From JAEUMY01 sp033764435 (GTDB lineage Bacteria > Pseudomonadota > Gammaproteobacteria > Burkholderiales > Usitatibacteraceae), in NCBI GenBank assembly GCA_033764435.1, contig JANRIX010000011.1, positions 24,388 through 88,387 on the forward strand: a stretch of DNA of 64,000 nucleotides. Direction: 5' to 3'. The position numbers and the translations under genes were made by a program. Below, in pieces: positions 25,310 through 34,037 of the stretch (the first letter of the stretch is position 1; every line of letters starts with the position of its first letter). The notes under the pieces are model-generated. The model ran no database searches, was not told the origin of the DNA, and saw only the letters and a list, made by a program, of their open reading frames with translations.

Positions 25310-27229
25310 ATGTTCTCCAAGATTCTCATTGCCAACCGCGGGGAAATCGCCTGCCGCATCATCCGCACCTGCCAGCGCATGGCCATTCGCACGGTCGCGG
25401 TGTATTCGGAGGCCGATGCCGATGCGCAACATGTGCAGCAGGCGGATGAATCGTATCTGATTGGCGGTCCGCGCCCGGTGGATTCCTATCTCAAGGGCGA
25501 CGTGATCATCGCGGTGGCGAAGCAATGCGGTGCCGAGGCCATCCATCCCGGGTACGGTTTTCTCTCCGAGAATGAGGATTTTGCGCGCGCGGTCGAAGCG
25601 GCCGGCCTCGCCTTCATCGGCCCCACGCCGGAGGCGATCGAGAAGATGGGCTTGAAGGACCAGGCCAAGAAGATCATGCAGGCGGCCGGCGTGCCCGTGG
25701 TGCCGGGGTATCACGGCGACAATCAGGATCCCAAGTTCCTGCACCAGCAGGCCGACGAGATCGGCTATCCCGTTCTGGTGAAGGCTGTTGCGGGTGGCGG
25801 CGGCAAAGGCATGCGCCTGGTGGAACAGTCAAAGGACTTTCCCGCGCAGCTGGAAGCCGCGCAGCGCGAAGCGAAGAATGCTTTTGGTGATGATCGCGTG
25901 TTGATCGAGCGCTTCGTGAAAGGCCCGCATCACATCGAGTTCCAGGTGTTCGGCGATACGCATGGCAACTATGCGCATCTTTTCGAGCGCGAGTGCTCCA
26001 TCCAGCGCCGTCACCAGAAGATCCTGGAAGAGACGCCGTCGCCCTACCTCGACGAGGCCATGCGCACGAAGATGGGCGACGCGGCCGTGGCGGCTGCCGA
26101 GGCGATCGGCTATCGCGGCGCAGGCACCATCGAGTTTATCGCCGGCGAAGACCGCGAGTTCTTCTTCATGGAAATGAACACGCGCCTGCAGGTGGAGCAT
26201 CCCATCACCGAAATGATCACGGGCGAGGATCTGGTCGAGTGGCAGCTCCGCGTTGCGGCGGGCGAGCCGTTGCCACTCCTGCAGGACGAGATCATCACCG
26301 GCGGTCACGCCATCGAAGTCCGCATTTGTGCGGAAGACCCGCAGAACCAGTTCCTGCCCGAGATCGGCCGCCTTGAGCGCTTCGTGCATCCGGAAGGCGA
26401 TGACGATGATGTCCGCCTCGACACCGGCGTGGAGGAAGGCGACGAGATCAGCATCTACTACGACCCGATGATCGCCAAGCTGATTGTCTGGGGCGAGGAC
26501 CGCCATGCCGCCATTCGCCGCATGCAGCGGGCGTTGACCGAAACGGCGGTCATCGGCTGCAAGACCAACCTCGGTTTCCTGCAACGGCTGCTGCAGCACC
26601 CGGCTTATGCCGCGGGCAATACCGCGACCAGTTTCATCAGCGAATATTCGCAAGACCTGCTGGCACCGATCGGCGCGTTGCCGCAGGACGTGCTCGACCT
26701 CGCCGCCGCGCGCATTCTGGTGGATGAGGCCGACGAAATGGCCGCCACCACGGGCGAGCCCAACTCACCCTGGAACAGTCTCGCCGGCTGGCGAGTCAAC
26801 GCCGCCCCCTTGCGAATATTCGCACTGCGCCCAGGCGTGGGCGGCAAGGACGGCGAGGAGATCAAGCATCGCGTCGACCCGCTCACCCTGGCCCCGCGCC
26901 AGGACGCGAGCGTCATTCGTGCGGGTGATGCCCTGCAGGTCATCCTGCCCGACCGCCGGTTTGATCTTCACTATGCGGACCCGCATCACTATGAAGCCCC
27001 GGAAGCTGCGGCGGAAGGTCGCCTGACTGCGCTGATGCCCGGTCGCGTGGTGAAGCTCTTCGTGAAGGCGGGCGATGCGGTGAAGAAGGGGCAGCCGCTG
27101 CTCATCATGGAAGCGATGAAGATGGAGCACACCATCGCGAGCCCGAAGGATGGCGTCATCGAGCGGGTGGCCTATGCGGTCAATGACATGGTGGCGGCAG
27201 ACGCCCTGCTCTTTGCCTTTTCCGAATAG
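25310..27229 (+). CDS. liuD: Methylcrotonyl-CoA carboxylase alpha (biotin carboxylase/biotin carrier) subunit
   Basis: A 639-residue protein starting MFSKILIANRGEIACRII. It has a biotin carboxylase domain (GGGGKGMRLV ATP loop, EFIAGEDREFFFMEMNTRLQVEHPITEMITG), a middle region, and a C-terminal biotinyl domain with MEAMKMEH, the biotinylated lysine sitting between the two Met. It carboxylates biotin using ATP and bicarbonate for the beta subunit. The middle region contains two GCGAATATTCGC palindromes (26640 and 26812), read SEYSQ and RIFA, in a stretch that normally varies between species. A much longer open frame upstream (to 24746) is not real. Confidence 0.95.
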   Translation: MFSKILIANRGEIACRIIRTCQRMAIRTVAVYSEADADAQHVQQADESYLIGGPRPVDSYLKGDVIIAVAKQCGAEAIHPGYGFLSENEDFARAVEAAGLAFIGPTPEAIEKMGLKDQAKKIMQAAGVPVVPGYHGDNQDPKFLHQQADEIGYPVLVKAVAGGGGKGMRLVEQSKDFPAQLEAAQREAKNAFGDDRVLIERFVKGPHHIEFQVFGDTHGNYAHLFERECSIQRRHQKILEETPSPYLDEAMRTKMGDAAVAAAEAIGYRGAGTIEFIAGEDREFFFMEMNTRLQVEHPITEMITGEDLVEWQLRVAAGEPLPLLQDEIITGGHAIEVRICAEDPQNQFLPEIGRLERFVHPEGDDDDVRLDTGVEEGDEISIYYDPMIAKLIVWGEDRHAAIRRMQRALTETAVIGCKTNLGFLQRLLQHPAYAAGNTATSFISEYSQDLLAPIGALPQDVLDLAAARILVDEADEMAATTGEPNSPWNSLAGWRVNAAPLRIFALRPGVGGKDGEEIKHRVDPLTLAPRQDASVIRAGDALQVILPDRRFDLHYADPHHYEAPEAAAEGRLTALMPGRVVKLFVKAGDAVKKGQPLLIMEAMKMEHTIASPKDGVIERVAYAVNDMVAADALLFAFSE

Positions 27230-27271
27230 GCCTTTCCTGCGAGTATTCGCGTGGTTGGCTGCACCAAAGAA

Positions 27272-27297
27272 AACGCCCGGCAATGCCGGGCGTTTTT
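27272..27297 (+). terminator. Rho-independent terminator of the catabolic cluster
   Basis: AACGCCCGGC (27272-27281), AAT loop, GCCGGGCGTT (27285-27294), then further T residues. Canonical hairpin plus T-run, 42 bp after the carboxylase alpha stop. Confidence 0.92.
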
Positions 27298-27511
27298 GCT
27301 TGCTGCGGTGATGACGCCGTGATCAGGGTTCCCGTCCTTTTCGTGCGCAGAGTCGCGGTTTGAAACCTGAGTAAAATCAACGAGTTGCGCGCAGCTTTTG
27401 ACGAATTGCCCAATTAATCAATTAGTTATGTTTTCTCGTTCGAGGATTGCTTGACGTAGCGATTCTGCACGTCTCTCAGTAAATTGGCACTCCGACCTCA
27501 CGGAGGCGACC
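27298..27511. other. Gap holding the presumed left end of the transposon
   Basis: No gene. From about 27325 the text AGGGTTCCCGTCC followed by TTTTCGTGCGCAG has the look of a Tn3-family terminal repeat start (G-rich outer end), and the region becomes AT-richer toward the transposase. I found no inverted partner elsewhere in the window, so the exact end is a guess. GGAGG precedes the transposase ATG. Confidence 0.35.
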
Positions 27512-30433
27512 ATGAGAGATTTCCATCGTTGGCAGTTGCAGTATCTCGGCACCAACGTCTTCCCCAAGACGTTGACTGCCGTAGAGTTGGACGCATTCTT
27601 CACGTTCACGCCCGCTGAACTGAAGCAGATTCGAACCCGCAAGACAGACCTTCGAATCGCTGCTGCGATCCAGTTGGGATTTCTCCGAATGACGGGAACG
27701 CCCCTCGAAATTGTCAAAGTGATTCCGAGCGCCGTGCTGCGCCATGTGGCGAAGCAACTGGAGCTACCGCCCATAACAATCGCGTCGCTGCGAGCGATCT
27801 ACAAGCGACGTCAGTCGCTGTTCGATCATCAGCAATGGGCCATAGATGCGCTAAAGTTCTCGCGTCCAAATTCCAAACAACTTCCATGGCTTCTACCCTA
27901 TCTCAAGCGAGAGGCCCAACACGCGACAAGCCTCGATCGCTTGGTGGAACTAGGAAAAGTCTGGCTCTATCAGCACAACTTCATTTCGCCGGGTGATCGA
28001 CCCATTCGCGACTATGCCCGGGAAGCAATGCTGCATGCCGAGCAAGTTCTGCTGAACCAGATCAAGGCATCAGTCCCTGTCGACCAGCTGATCAATTGGG
28101 AAAGCGCTGTTCTGGCGCCACGTGGCGATACCGGCCGCACCAACCTGGAATGGCTCCAGCAACCGCCTAGAGCCAACACCAATCCGCAACTGCGCGGCCA
28201 GATTGATCGAATTGAATTCCTGAAGGCATTGGGCGTTCAGCATCTCAACCTCGAAATGATTCCGATGGAGCGGCGGAAGGCCTACGCTGCTGCGCTACGC
28301 AATGTTCGCCCTGCCAAGTTCAAGGAGCTTCAGGATCCATTGCGGACGCTCCGTTTGGTCTGCTATCTCCATGTGGCGCTCCATCACACGACCGATACCG
28401 CGGCGCTCATGGGCGACAAACGAATCATGAAGACAGTGCGCGATGCCAAAGATCGCGCCAAGAATCTCATCACGCAGGAGTCACTATCGTCCCGTGACCT
28501 CCTTGAGCAAATCTATGACCTGGTGGATGACGACGAGCTGTCCGATGCGGAGTTTCGCGACGTGGTGCGCAATCTGAAGCTGGGTTCAGGGCGTCCAGAG
28601 TTTCCTACGAATGCGGCGGCGATCCGGTGGGCATTGACTGAGCCGGGTACGCCCGTTCGAGCACTGCTGGCAGAACTCGCGAAGCTCGACTTGCATGCGG
28701 ACCCCAATAACCCTTCACATGAGAATTTGGTCTTCCTCCAATCGGTCTATGCAGAAAAGCGCAATGACCTGCCGGGCAATACGAGGCTGAACATCCCGCG
28801 TCCTTGGCGGGCAATCATCGAGGGGCCAGATCGGGAGCGCGCGTTGCGCGCGCTGGAAGCCGCCACGCTATTGGGGCTGCGCAAGTCCCTTCGCAGCGGC
28901 GCCGTATGGATTGATCACAGCGAATCGTTCCGTAGCCGCGACAAGCTCCTGATCGACCGCGAAACATGGGCGAAGCAAAAGGCCTTGCGGCACGCACAGC
29001 TCAATCTGCCCATTTCCGCCGACGTCTATGTAAACCGCCTGCTCAACGCCTATGAGGCACGATTGAAGACCCTGGAACAAGTCGTCAAAGAGGGTCACAT
29101 CACCATCGAGGACGGCATGATCCGCGTGCCTCGGCTGAAAGCATTGGCGCCGCTACCTGATGTGGAAAAGCACCGTGAGGCCATGTTCCAGCAGATCGGC
29201 ACGGTGCAATTCCCGGACCTCATTCTGGAAATGGACAGCGCGACCGGTTTCAGCCGCGCCATTCTGGGACGTGCGGCCCGGTCGGAGCTGGAACTCCTTC
29301 AGGTGTATGCCGGCATGCTTGCTCATGGCACCGCACTCGATGCCACCGGTGTCGCGCTGATGGTGCCGCAACTGAAGCCGCATCACATTCTGGCCGGAAT
29401 GCAGTTCTTTGAGGATCGCGCTGCTGTACGCCAAGCCAATGATCTGGTGTCGAGCTATCAGCGCCGGCTTCCCATCACCGCGGCCTGGGGCGATGGCACG
29501 CTGGCCTCCTCCGACATGATGTCGCTGGATGTGAGCAGGCAGATTTGGGCAGCGCGCCTGGATCCCAAGCGAGGGATCCCATCGGTCGGCACCTATACCC
29601 ATGTCTCGGACTTCTGGAGCATCGTCTACGACCAACCCATCATCTTGAATGAGCGTCAGGCCGGTGCCGCCATCGAAGGTGCGATTCGGCAAACGGAAAT
29701 CACCATCGACCGGCTCGCCGTCGACACGCATGGCTATACCGACTTCGCGATGGGCGTGGCAAAGCTCCTCGGATTTGACCTGTGCCCGCGACTCGCACGG
29801 CTTGCCGAGCGCCACCTCTTTGCACCAAAGACCTTGGACATCCCCGAGAACCTGCTGCCGGTAACCGAGCGCAATTTGTCGGTGAGACAGATTGCCAAGT
29901 ATTGGGATGATCTGGTCCGGATTGCCGCTTCGATTGAGACCGGGCAAACCACGGCAACTATCGCACTCGCCCGTTTCGGCTCGTCCGCCATCGACAACCC
30001 GGTCTATCGGGCTGGCGTGCAGTTGGGCAAGCTCGTTCGCAGTCTCTATCTCTGCGACTACTTTGCCAGCGAACCCTTCCGACGCACCATCAATCGCATC
30101 CTCGTCCACGGCGAAGCCGTTCACCAGCTACAGCGCTCGATCTACCAAGGCTCGTTCTCGAAGCCACGTGGCCAGCGTGAGGATGAACTCTTCGCGATAT
30201 CGGGATCGCTGACGCTCATGACAAACCTGTGCCTCGCCTGGACATCGAGCAAGATGCAGGGAGTCCTGTCCTCACCGAACTGGAATGTGGCCCGCGATCC
30301 GGCGAAGGATTGGGTGGGCTCTGTGAGCCCTGCGCACTTTCGAAACATCAACTTCCGCGGCACCTTCAGCTTTCCAATCCAGGCCTACCGCGACCGGGTT
30401 TTGGATGATGTACGCCGCGCGGTCAACCAGTAA
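27512..30433 (+). CDS. tnpA: Tn3-family transposase
   Basis: A 973-residue transposase with the Tn3 (DDE_Tnp_Tn3) architecture. The N-terminal DUF4158-like DNA-binding part runs from about residue 5 to 170. Catalytic acids are visible at D661 (AWGDGTLASSD), D738 (DTHGYTDF) and E868 (HGEAVHQLQRSI), and the length matches the usual 950-1010. It makes replicative transposition cointegrates. No serine resolvase lies nearby; instead a tyrosine recombinase/KfrA-like pair is found at 54.8-57.5 kb, the arrangement of Tn4651/Tn5041/TnXax1-type elements. The frame is intact, so it may be active. Confidence 0.95.
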   Translation: MRDFHRWQLQYLGTNVFPKTLTAVELDAFFTFTPAELKQIRTRKTDLRIAAAIQLGFLRMTGTPLEIVKVIPSAVLRHVAKQLELPPITIASLRAIYKRRQSLFDHQQWAIDALKFSRPNSKQLPWLLPYLKREAQHATSLDRLVELGKVWLYQHNFISPGDRPIRDYAREAMLHAEQVLLNQIKASVPVDQLINWESAVLAPRGDTGRTNLEWLQQPPRANTNPQLRGQIDRIEFLKALGVQHLNLEMIPMERRKAYAAALRNVRPAKFKELQDPLRTLRLVCYLHVALHHTTDTAALMGDKRIMKTVRDAKDRAKNLITQESLSSRDLLEQIYDLVDDDELSDAEFRDVVRNLKLGSGRPEFPTNAAAIRWALTEPGTPVRALLAELAKLDLHADPNNPSHENLVFLQSVYAEKRNDLPGNTRLNIPRPWRAIIEGPDRERALRALEAATLLGLRKSLRSGAVWIDHSESFRSRDKLLIDRETWAKQKALRHAQLNLPISADVYVNRLLNAYEARLKTLEQVVKEGHITIEDGMIRVPRLKALAPLPDVEKHREAMFQQIGTVQFPDLILEMDSATGFSRAILGRAARSELELLQVYAGMLAHGTALDATGVALMVPQLKPHHILAGMQFFEDRAAVRQANDLVSSYQRRLPITAAWGDGTLASSDMMSLDVSRQIWAARLDPKRGIPSVGTYTHVSDFWSIVYDQPIILNERQAGAAIEGAIRQTEITIDRLAVDTHGYTDFAMGVAKLLGFDLCPRLARLAERHLFAPKTLDIPENLLPVTERNLSVRQIAKYWDDLVRIAASIETGQTTATIALARFGSSAIDNPVYRAGVQLGKLVRSLYLCDYFASEPFRRTINRILVHGEAVHQLQRSIYQGSFSKPRGQREDELFAISGSLTLMTNLCLAWTSSKMQGVLSSPNWNVARDPAKDWVGSVSPAHFRNINFRGTFSFPIQAYRDRVLDDVRRAVNQ

Positions 30434-30447
30434 GAGAGGCAGTTGAA

Positions 30448-31470
30448 ATGGGTTCGATCGTGTTTCCACCGGGTGTGCTGGCAGACCAACTGCATGAGCT
30501 CGTCGGTCATAAGGCGGGCCTTGCGGCGTCACTGCCTGACCTGAAGGAATTCCTTTCCGGGACGACGCACGTCGACCTACTCACCGACTCAGAAGAGTCC
30601 GCGATTCGGCTGCGTGCAGAGGACTTTGATGATCTGTACTACACGGTGCTGCACCGGGTCGGTCACACGGAAGTCAAATCCAGAGGCATCCTTGACGTCG
30701 TGGACCTCGGCCTCAAGCAGGCCGAAAAATATGGGCTGGAGTTTGCGGAAAAGCTGTCCGACATTCATCATCGGGAGTATTGGAAGATCCTCGAAAGCCG
30801 CAAGCCTAACGATCACACTGCCATTGATCCGCTGCCAATTTTGCAAGCGGCAAGAGCGGAATTGGGCAAAAAGGGAGAAGCAGCAATGGTGGAGCTGCTG
30901 CTCACCATGAACGCAGCTGTTTCACTGAGCCCGCACTCGATGCAACGGTTCATAGAGTGGCAAGACGTCATCCCTCTCGATGAGCTCTTCAAGCGAACGA
31001 AAGGCAAGGTTGCGCATGGCACTTATTTAGATCAGCGCCTGATCGACTTTCTGTCCGTGAATCAAGGAAAGCTGGGCGAGATTCACTGGCGAAAGTTTGA
31101 GGAGCTGACTGCCGAGCACTTCCACAGGCTGGGCTACGGCGTCGAACTGGGGCCGGGACAGAATGATGACGGCGTGGACCTGCGACTGCTGACACCTGAC
31201 CTTGGTGACGGGACCAAACGAGATCTACAAATCGTCCAGTGCAAAAGAACCGCAGGCAAGGTCGACAAGCTCGTGGTCAAGGGGCTCTCTGCAGATGTAC
31301 AGCATGCAGGCGCCGCGCTGGGCGTGCTGGTGACGTCGGCCGATCTCACGCCAGGCGCCCACGCCACCATTCTGCAGCGCGGCTATCCCATCGAAGCGGT
31401 GAACGGAGAAAAAGTGGGCGAATGGATCACTGCCATGCGCACGCCGGGGACGGGCATCGTGCGGGTTTAA
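30448..31470 (+). CDS. Mrr-type restriction endonuclease-fold protein
   Basis: A 340-residue protein. The C-terminal third (about 215-330) is an Mrr_cat/PD-(D/E)xK domain: WRKFEELTAEHFHRLGYGVELGPGQNDDGVDLRL, then LQIVQCKRTAGKVDK with the Q-x-K motif, and ALGVLVTSADLTPGA. The N-terminal 200 residues are helical and of no family I recognise, possibly a target sensor. GAGAGG precedes the ATG, which lies 14 bp after the transposase stop, so transposase read-through may express it. Probable role: restriction of foreign or modified DNA. Confidence 0.8.
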   Translation: MGSIVFPPGVLADQLHELVGHKAGLAASLPDLKEFLSGTTHVDLLTDSEESAIRLRAEDFDDLYYTVLHRVGHTEVKSRGILDVVDLGLKQAEKYGLEFAEKLSDIHHREYWKILESRKPNDHTAIDPLPILQAARAELGKKGEAAMVELLLTMNAAVSLSPHSMQRFIEWQDVIPLDELFKRTKGKVAHGTYLDQRLIDFLSVNQGKLGEIHWRKFEELTAEHFHRLGYGVELGPGQNDDGVDLRLLTPDLGDGTKRDLQIVQCKRTAGKVDKLVVKGLSADVQHAGAALGVLVTSADLTPGAHATILQRGYPIEAVNGEKVGEWITAMRTPGTGIVRV

Positions 31471-31483
31471 CCGGTTGATGATG

Positions 31484-32131
31484 TTAGCGGCGATCCGGTG
31501 AAGCCGACTCGGGCGTGGTTGCCGCAACCCGGGTAGGCCCAGCGGGCGGCACTGACCGCCTGAGGGCTTTGGGCAGAAAGGCGTCGATTTCTTCATCCGC
31601 AAAGGTCAGATCCTCCAGTTGCTTGAGTGCCTCCTGTGCCTTGCGGTAAGCCTCGAACGTGGTGCTGGGTGCGCCCGAGTAGATGCCATGCAACTTCTTG
31701 AGAAGTTCATCGCGATCAAGCTGCAGTTTCTCCAGCGGCTTCTCTCCCATTGCGAGGTCGGTGATCAGTGACAAGTACTTCTCACGAACAAACCAGAGGT
31801 CAGCAGCAGCTTCACGATGCTTCTGGGCGAGCTGCCCGAGATCGTAGTTCTTCGCGTAGGCATTCAGGACCAGGAGCATGGTCGAGAGCACCAGCGCGAC
31901 CGCCGTCCCGGTAGCACCCAACCCGGTGAGTGCCGCAAGACAGCCCGCGGTGGTCAGGGCCGAGAGCAATATCTGGGCAAGCTTGATCCGCGAGAAGCGG
32001 CTCAACAGGATGTCGGCGCACTTTTCATGGGTCTTGTGGCTGTACACCACCCGACCGTAGCACTCACGCAGTTGGCTTTCAAAGACGCGGCGCGATTGCG
32101 CGGTGTCGTCAGTTTGGGTATGAGGTTCCAA
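31484..32131 (-). CDS. SLATT-domain two-helix membrane effector of a CBASS-like pair
   Basis: A 215-residue protein from a TTG start at 32131, chosen because GGAGGA lies 6 nt upstream. It matches the SLATT pattern: an N-terminal helix ending HKTHEKCADILLSR, two membrane segments (about IKLAQILLSALTTAGCLAAL and TAVALVLSTMLLVLNAY), and a long C-terminal helical part (AQKHREAAADLWFVREKYLSLI). SLATT proteins next to a CD-NTase are taken to be membrane-disrupting effectors switched on by a cyclic nucleotide. It overlaps the CD-NTase end by 23 nt, so the two are co-translated. Confidence 0.8.
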   Translation of the reverse strand: MEPHTQTDDTAQSRRVFESQLRECYGRVVYSHKTHEKCADILLSRFSRIKLAQILLSALTTAGCLAALTGLGATGTAVALVLSTMLLVLNAYAKNYDLGQLAQKHREAAADLWFVREKYLSLITDLAMGEKPLEKLQLDRDELLKKLHGIYSGAPSTTFEAYRKAQEALKQLEDLTFADEEIDAFLPKALRRSVPPAGPTRVAATTPESASPDRR

Positions 32132-32984
32132 AGATGCTCCTCCACTTTGACTTGGCGGACCAATGCTCGCCGCGAGTTTCGTGATTGATTGCCTCAACGC
32201 TGATGTTATAGCAGCGCTTCGCCTTGTACTGGAACAATCCCTTGCCCCAGACGTATGCACCGCTCCCCGGCGCCCGCCACCAATCCTGCGTCTCGCTCTG
32301 ATTCGCCATGAACTGGAAAAAATCTCGGCACATGAAGTCGTAGTACAGGAATGACTTGTCGCGGTAGGCCCAATTCTCGATGAACTGATAGGCAAGCGTG
32401 TCAATCAAGAGGCCCTTCACCGGCACCTGCCACTCCGCCTTCCAGGCCCGCATCATTCGGCACAGCGGGATGAGATTGCTATTGCAAGCCGAGTTGCGGA
32501 TCCGCATGGCGTTGATTTCAGCGCGTGGATGGGTCGTCTGCCAGGATCCGCCATTGTTCGCACTCGGGTATCTGTAGCTGTCGTCATTGTTGAGAAACCC
32601 CGGGACCACCTCAAATGTCAGGCCGTCAGTGAACGGTACCTGGATCACCTGGCCATCTGCAGCGACTTCGGTGCCCGAGTAAGTTTTCAGGATCGAACCT
32701 CGTACCGCTTGCAGAAGCGCTGACTGACCATTGCCCGCGTAGCCGTCGTACTGCCTGTACATCTCAACGGGCAACTGAAAAACCATATCCAGGTCGCTGA
32801 AACCATTGATCGCGGTGTTGCGACCATACGAGCCGACATAGAGGCTGTGACTGGTGTCGGAGTCGCTACGCCAAAAATCCGTGTTCAAACGGCGTGTTAT
32901 GGCGTGGTAGCGCCTGGAGATCACATCGTCATTCTTGATCTGAATTTCCCTGCAGAAATCGCTGAACCATTCACCCACACCCAT
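32109..32984 (-). CDS. SMODS CD-NTase of the SLATT-type CBASS
   Basis: A 291-residue nucleotidyltransferase. The motif VGSYGRNTAI lies at residues 50-59, the metal aspartates are D64 and D66 (FSDLDMVF), and a third acid is in LTFEVVPGF (E125). The rest is the helical OAS-like half. It should make a cyclic nucleotide that triggers the SLATT protein encoded directly after it; no E1, E2, TRIP13 or HORMA gene is present, so this is a minimal type I layout. GAGGAGG lies 8 nt before the ATG. It is only distantly similar to the CD-NTase at 689-1864. Confidence 0.88.
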   Translation of the reverse strand: MGVGEWFSDFCREIQIKNDDVISRRYHAITRRLNTDFWRSDSDTSHSLYVGSYGRNTAINGFSDLDMVFQLPVEMYRQYDGYAGNGQSALLQAVRGSILKTYSGTEVAADGQVIQVPFTDGLTFEVVPGFLNNDDSYRYPSANNGGSWQTTHPRAEINAMRIRNSACNSNLIPLCRMMRAWKAEWQVPVKGLLIDTLAYQFIENWAYRDKSFLYYDFMCRDFFQFMANQSETQDWWRAPGSGAYVWGKGLFQYKAKRCYNISVEAINHETRGEHWSAKSKWRSIFGTSYPN

Positions 32985-33021
32985 CGCGCGAACCTCCTCT
33001 ATTTCCGCTTTCCCAGCACCG

Positions 33022-33062
33022 ACACCCTACAAACCCTTGTAGGTGTTTTTCTTACATATGTA
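33022..33062. promoter_or_regulatory. Dyads upstream of the SLATT-CBASS pair
   Basis: Two dyads lie within 80 bp of the CD-NTase start: ACACCCTACAA (33022-33032) with TTGTAGGTGT (33037-33046), one base longer in the first arm, and the perfect palindrome TACATATGTA (33053-33062). They are in the right place for an operator or promoter. No adjacent regulator gene is obvious. Confidence 0.4.
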
Positions 33063-33084
33063 TGGTTCCATCCTGAAACCAAGA

Positions 33085-33110
33085 GCCCGGGAGGAAAAAA
33101 CCTCCCGGGC
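33085..33110 (-). terminator. Terminator after the 55-residue gene
   Basis: GCCCGGGAGG (33085-33094), six-base A/T loop, CCTCCCGGGC (33101-33110): a perfect 10-bp stem starting 8 bp after the small gene's stop. It separates that gene from the CBASS pair. Confidence 0.8.
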
Positions 33111-33118
33111 GGTACTGC

Positions 33119-33286
33119 TCAGGCGTACCGAATCAGCTTCCAGGTCACCGCCTTGCCGTTGTGAGGCGGCATGGTGTTGCCTTTGGCGATCGGTGCCGTG
33201 GTGCTGGGCGAGTCCTGGGACTCCCAAACACCGCTTTCCGGGCAGGATTCACCCGTCCTTGCTGTCGTACCAAGGGGTTTACTCAT
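33119..33286 (-). CDS. 55-residue protein with C-P-x-x-G-x-W motif
   Basis: A short gene with good support: AGGAG lies 9 nt before the ATG, and a strong terminator follows the stop. The product begins MSKPLGTTARTGESCPESG, continues with a Trp (GVWES), IAKGNTMPPHNGKAVTW and ends KLIRYA. The C-P-x-S-G-x-W and KGNTMPP pieces look like a conserved small fold, but I cannot name a family. It is divergent from the sigma-like/ImmA operon and upstream of the SLATT-CBASS pair. It could be an antitoxin, an inhibitor or a structural peptide; nothing decides between them. Confidence 0.6.
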   Translation of the reverse strand: MSKPLGTTARTGESCPESGVWESQDSPSTTAPIAKGNTMPPHNGKAVTWKLIRYA

Positions 33287-33464
33287 GATGAAAAGCTCCT
33301 ATCAGTCAAATGATCACTTGAGAACAGGGGAAATCCTTGCCCTCAGTTGATATGGCGGAGTTGGTGCCGGGTTTTGGACAAAACCCGAAAAAAACTTCAA
33401 CCGAACCGGTCCAGGCTGTCCAAATGTCGCCTTGGACTGCGCCATTCCGGGTAGGACCACCGAA

Positions 33465-34037
33465 TTGACTGACGCCGGCAACCATACGCTGCAAGAAGTC
33501 CAGAATGCGTTGGATAGGCTGACTGATGCCCAACTGCATCAACTGGACCGGATCGCCCGCTTTCAGGTGTTTTGTTATCCCCAGCTTTCCGGGGAAGACT
33601 TGCTGAGCGAGGCCTGGGTGCGGATCTTGTCAGGCAAACGCAATTGGCCGCGCGGCGTTGCCTTCATGGCGTTCGTGTACGGTGTGTTGAGGAGCATCGC
33701 AGACGATTGGAGAGATGAAGAGGATGCACGCCTTGAGAGCCCGACTGCGGATTTGCCGGCAGACTTCTCCGGTGACACCCCCGACATTGCCAACCTCGCG
33801 GTGGCCGGGAACACGGACCCGGAACGCGCGCTCCAAGTGGCAAGGTTCTTGAATACCGTGCAAGATGAATTCGTGCAGACAGACGATGATCTGTCTTTCC
33901 TGTTGGGCACCATGGAAGGCCGGACTGCGTTGGAGACACAGACGCAATATCAACTTACCCCGCAAGCGTTCGATGCAGCGCGGAAACGCTGGGAGAGGTG
34001 GCTGGAACAGCACTATCCCGAGGGGCTCAAGCTATGA
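33465..34037 (+). CDS. Sigma-factor-like protein (RNA polymerase sigma-70 region 2-like)
   Basis: About 190 residues. The N-terminal 90 residues resemble sigma region 2: LDRIARFQVFCYPQLSGEDLLSEAWVRILSGKRNWPRGVAFMAFVYGVLRSIADDWRD, including the E-D-L-x-x-E-A-W-V-R-x-L pattern. The C-terminal part ends RKRWERWLEQHYPE, where a region-4 helix-turn-helix would lie but is poorly matched. TTG at 33465 with AGGA 8 nt upstream is a likely start; TTG at 33432 is the alternative. It leads a four-gene operon with overlapping ends. It may direct transcription of its own module or be a repurposed DNA-binding protein. Confidence 0.6.
   Translation: MTDAGNHTLQEVQNALDRLTDAQLHQLDRIARFQVFCYPQLSGEDLLSEAWVRILSGKRNWPRGVAFMAFVYGVLRSIADDWRDEEDARLESPTADLPADFSGDTPDIANLAVAGNTDPERALQVARFLNTVQDEFVQTDDDLSFLLGTMEGRTALETQTQYQLTPQAFDAARKRWERWLEQHYPEGLKL

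Larger units (their letters stand above)
5866..27250. repeat. Family of dispersed 12-bp palindromes GCGAATATTCGC
   Basis: Eleven perfect copies found by eye: 5866, 8319, 9109, 10256, 10479, 11772, 13977, 14874, 24281, 26640 and 26812 (start positions, 12 bp each). Near copies with one change: 19962 (ACGAATATTCGC) and 27239 (GCGAGTATTCGC), plus GCGAATATTCAC at 60046. Two perfect copies (5866, 8319) are intergenic; the others lie in real genes and are read as ANIR, EYSQ or RIFA depending on frame. None was seen at 1-5.8 kb or from 27.3 kb to the window end. A given 12-mer is expected far less than once in 64 kb by chance. Confidence 0.92.

Noticed and set aside
27325..27420. Exact left terminal inverted repeat of the transposon
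   Set aside because: The AGGGTTCCCG-type text is suggestive, but scanning 57.5-60.6 kb by eye found no inverted partner, so no repeat feature was called.
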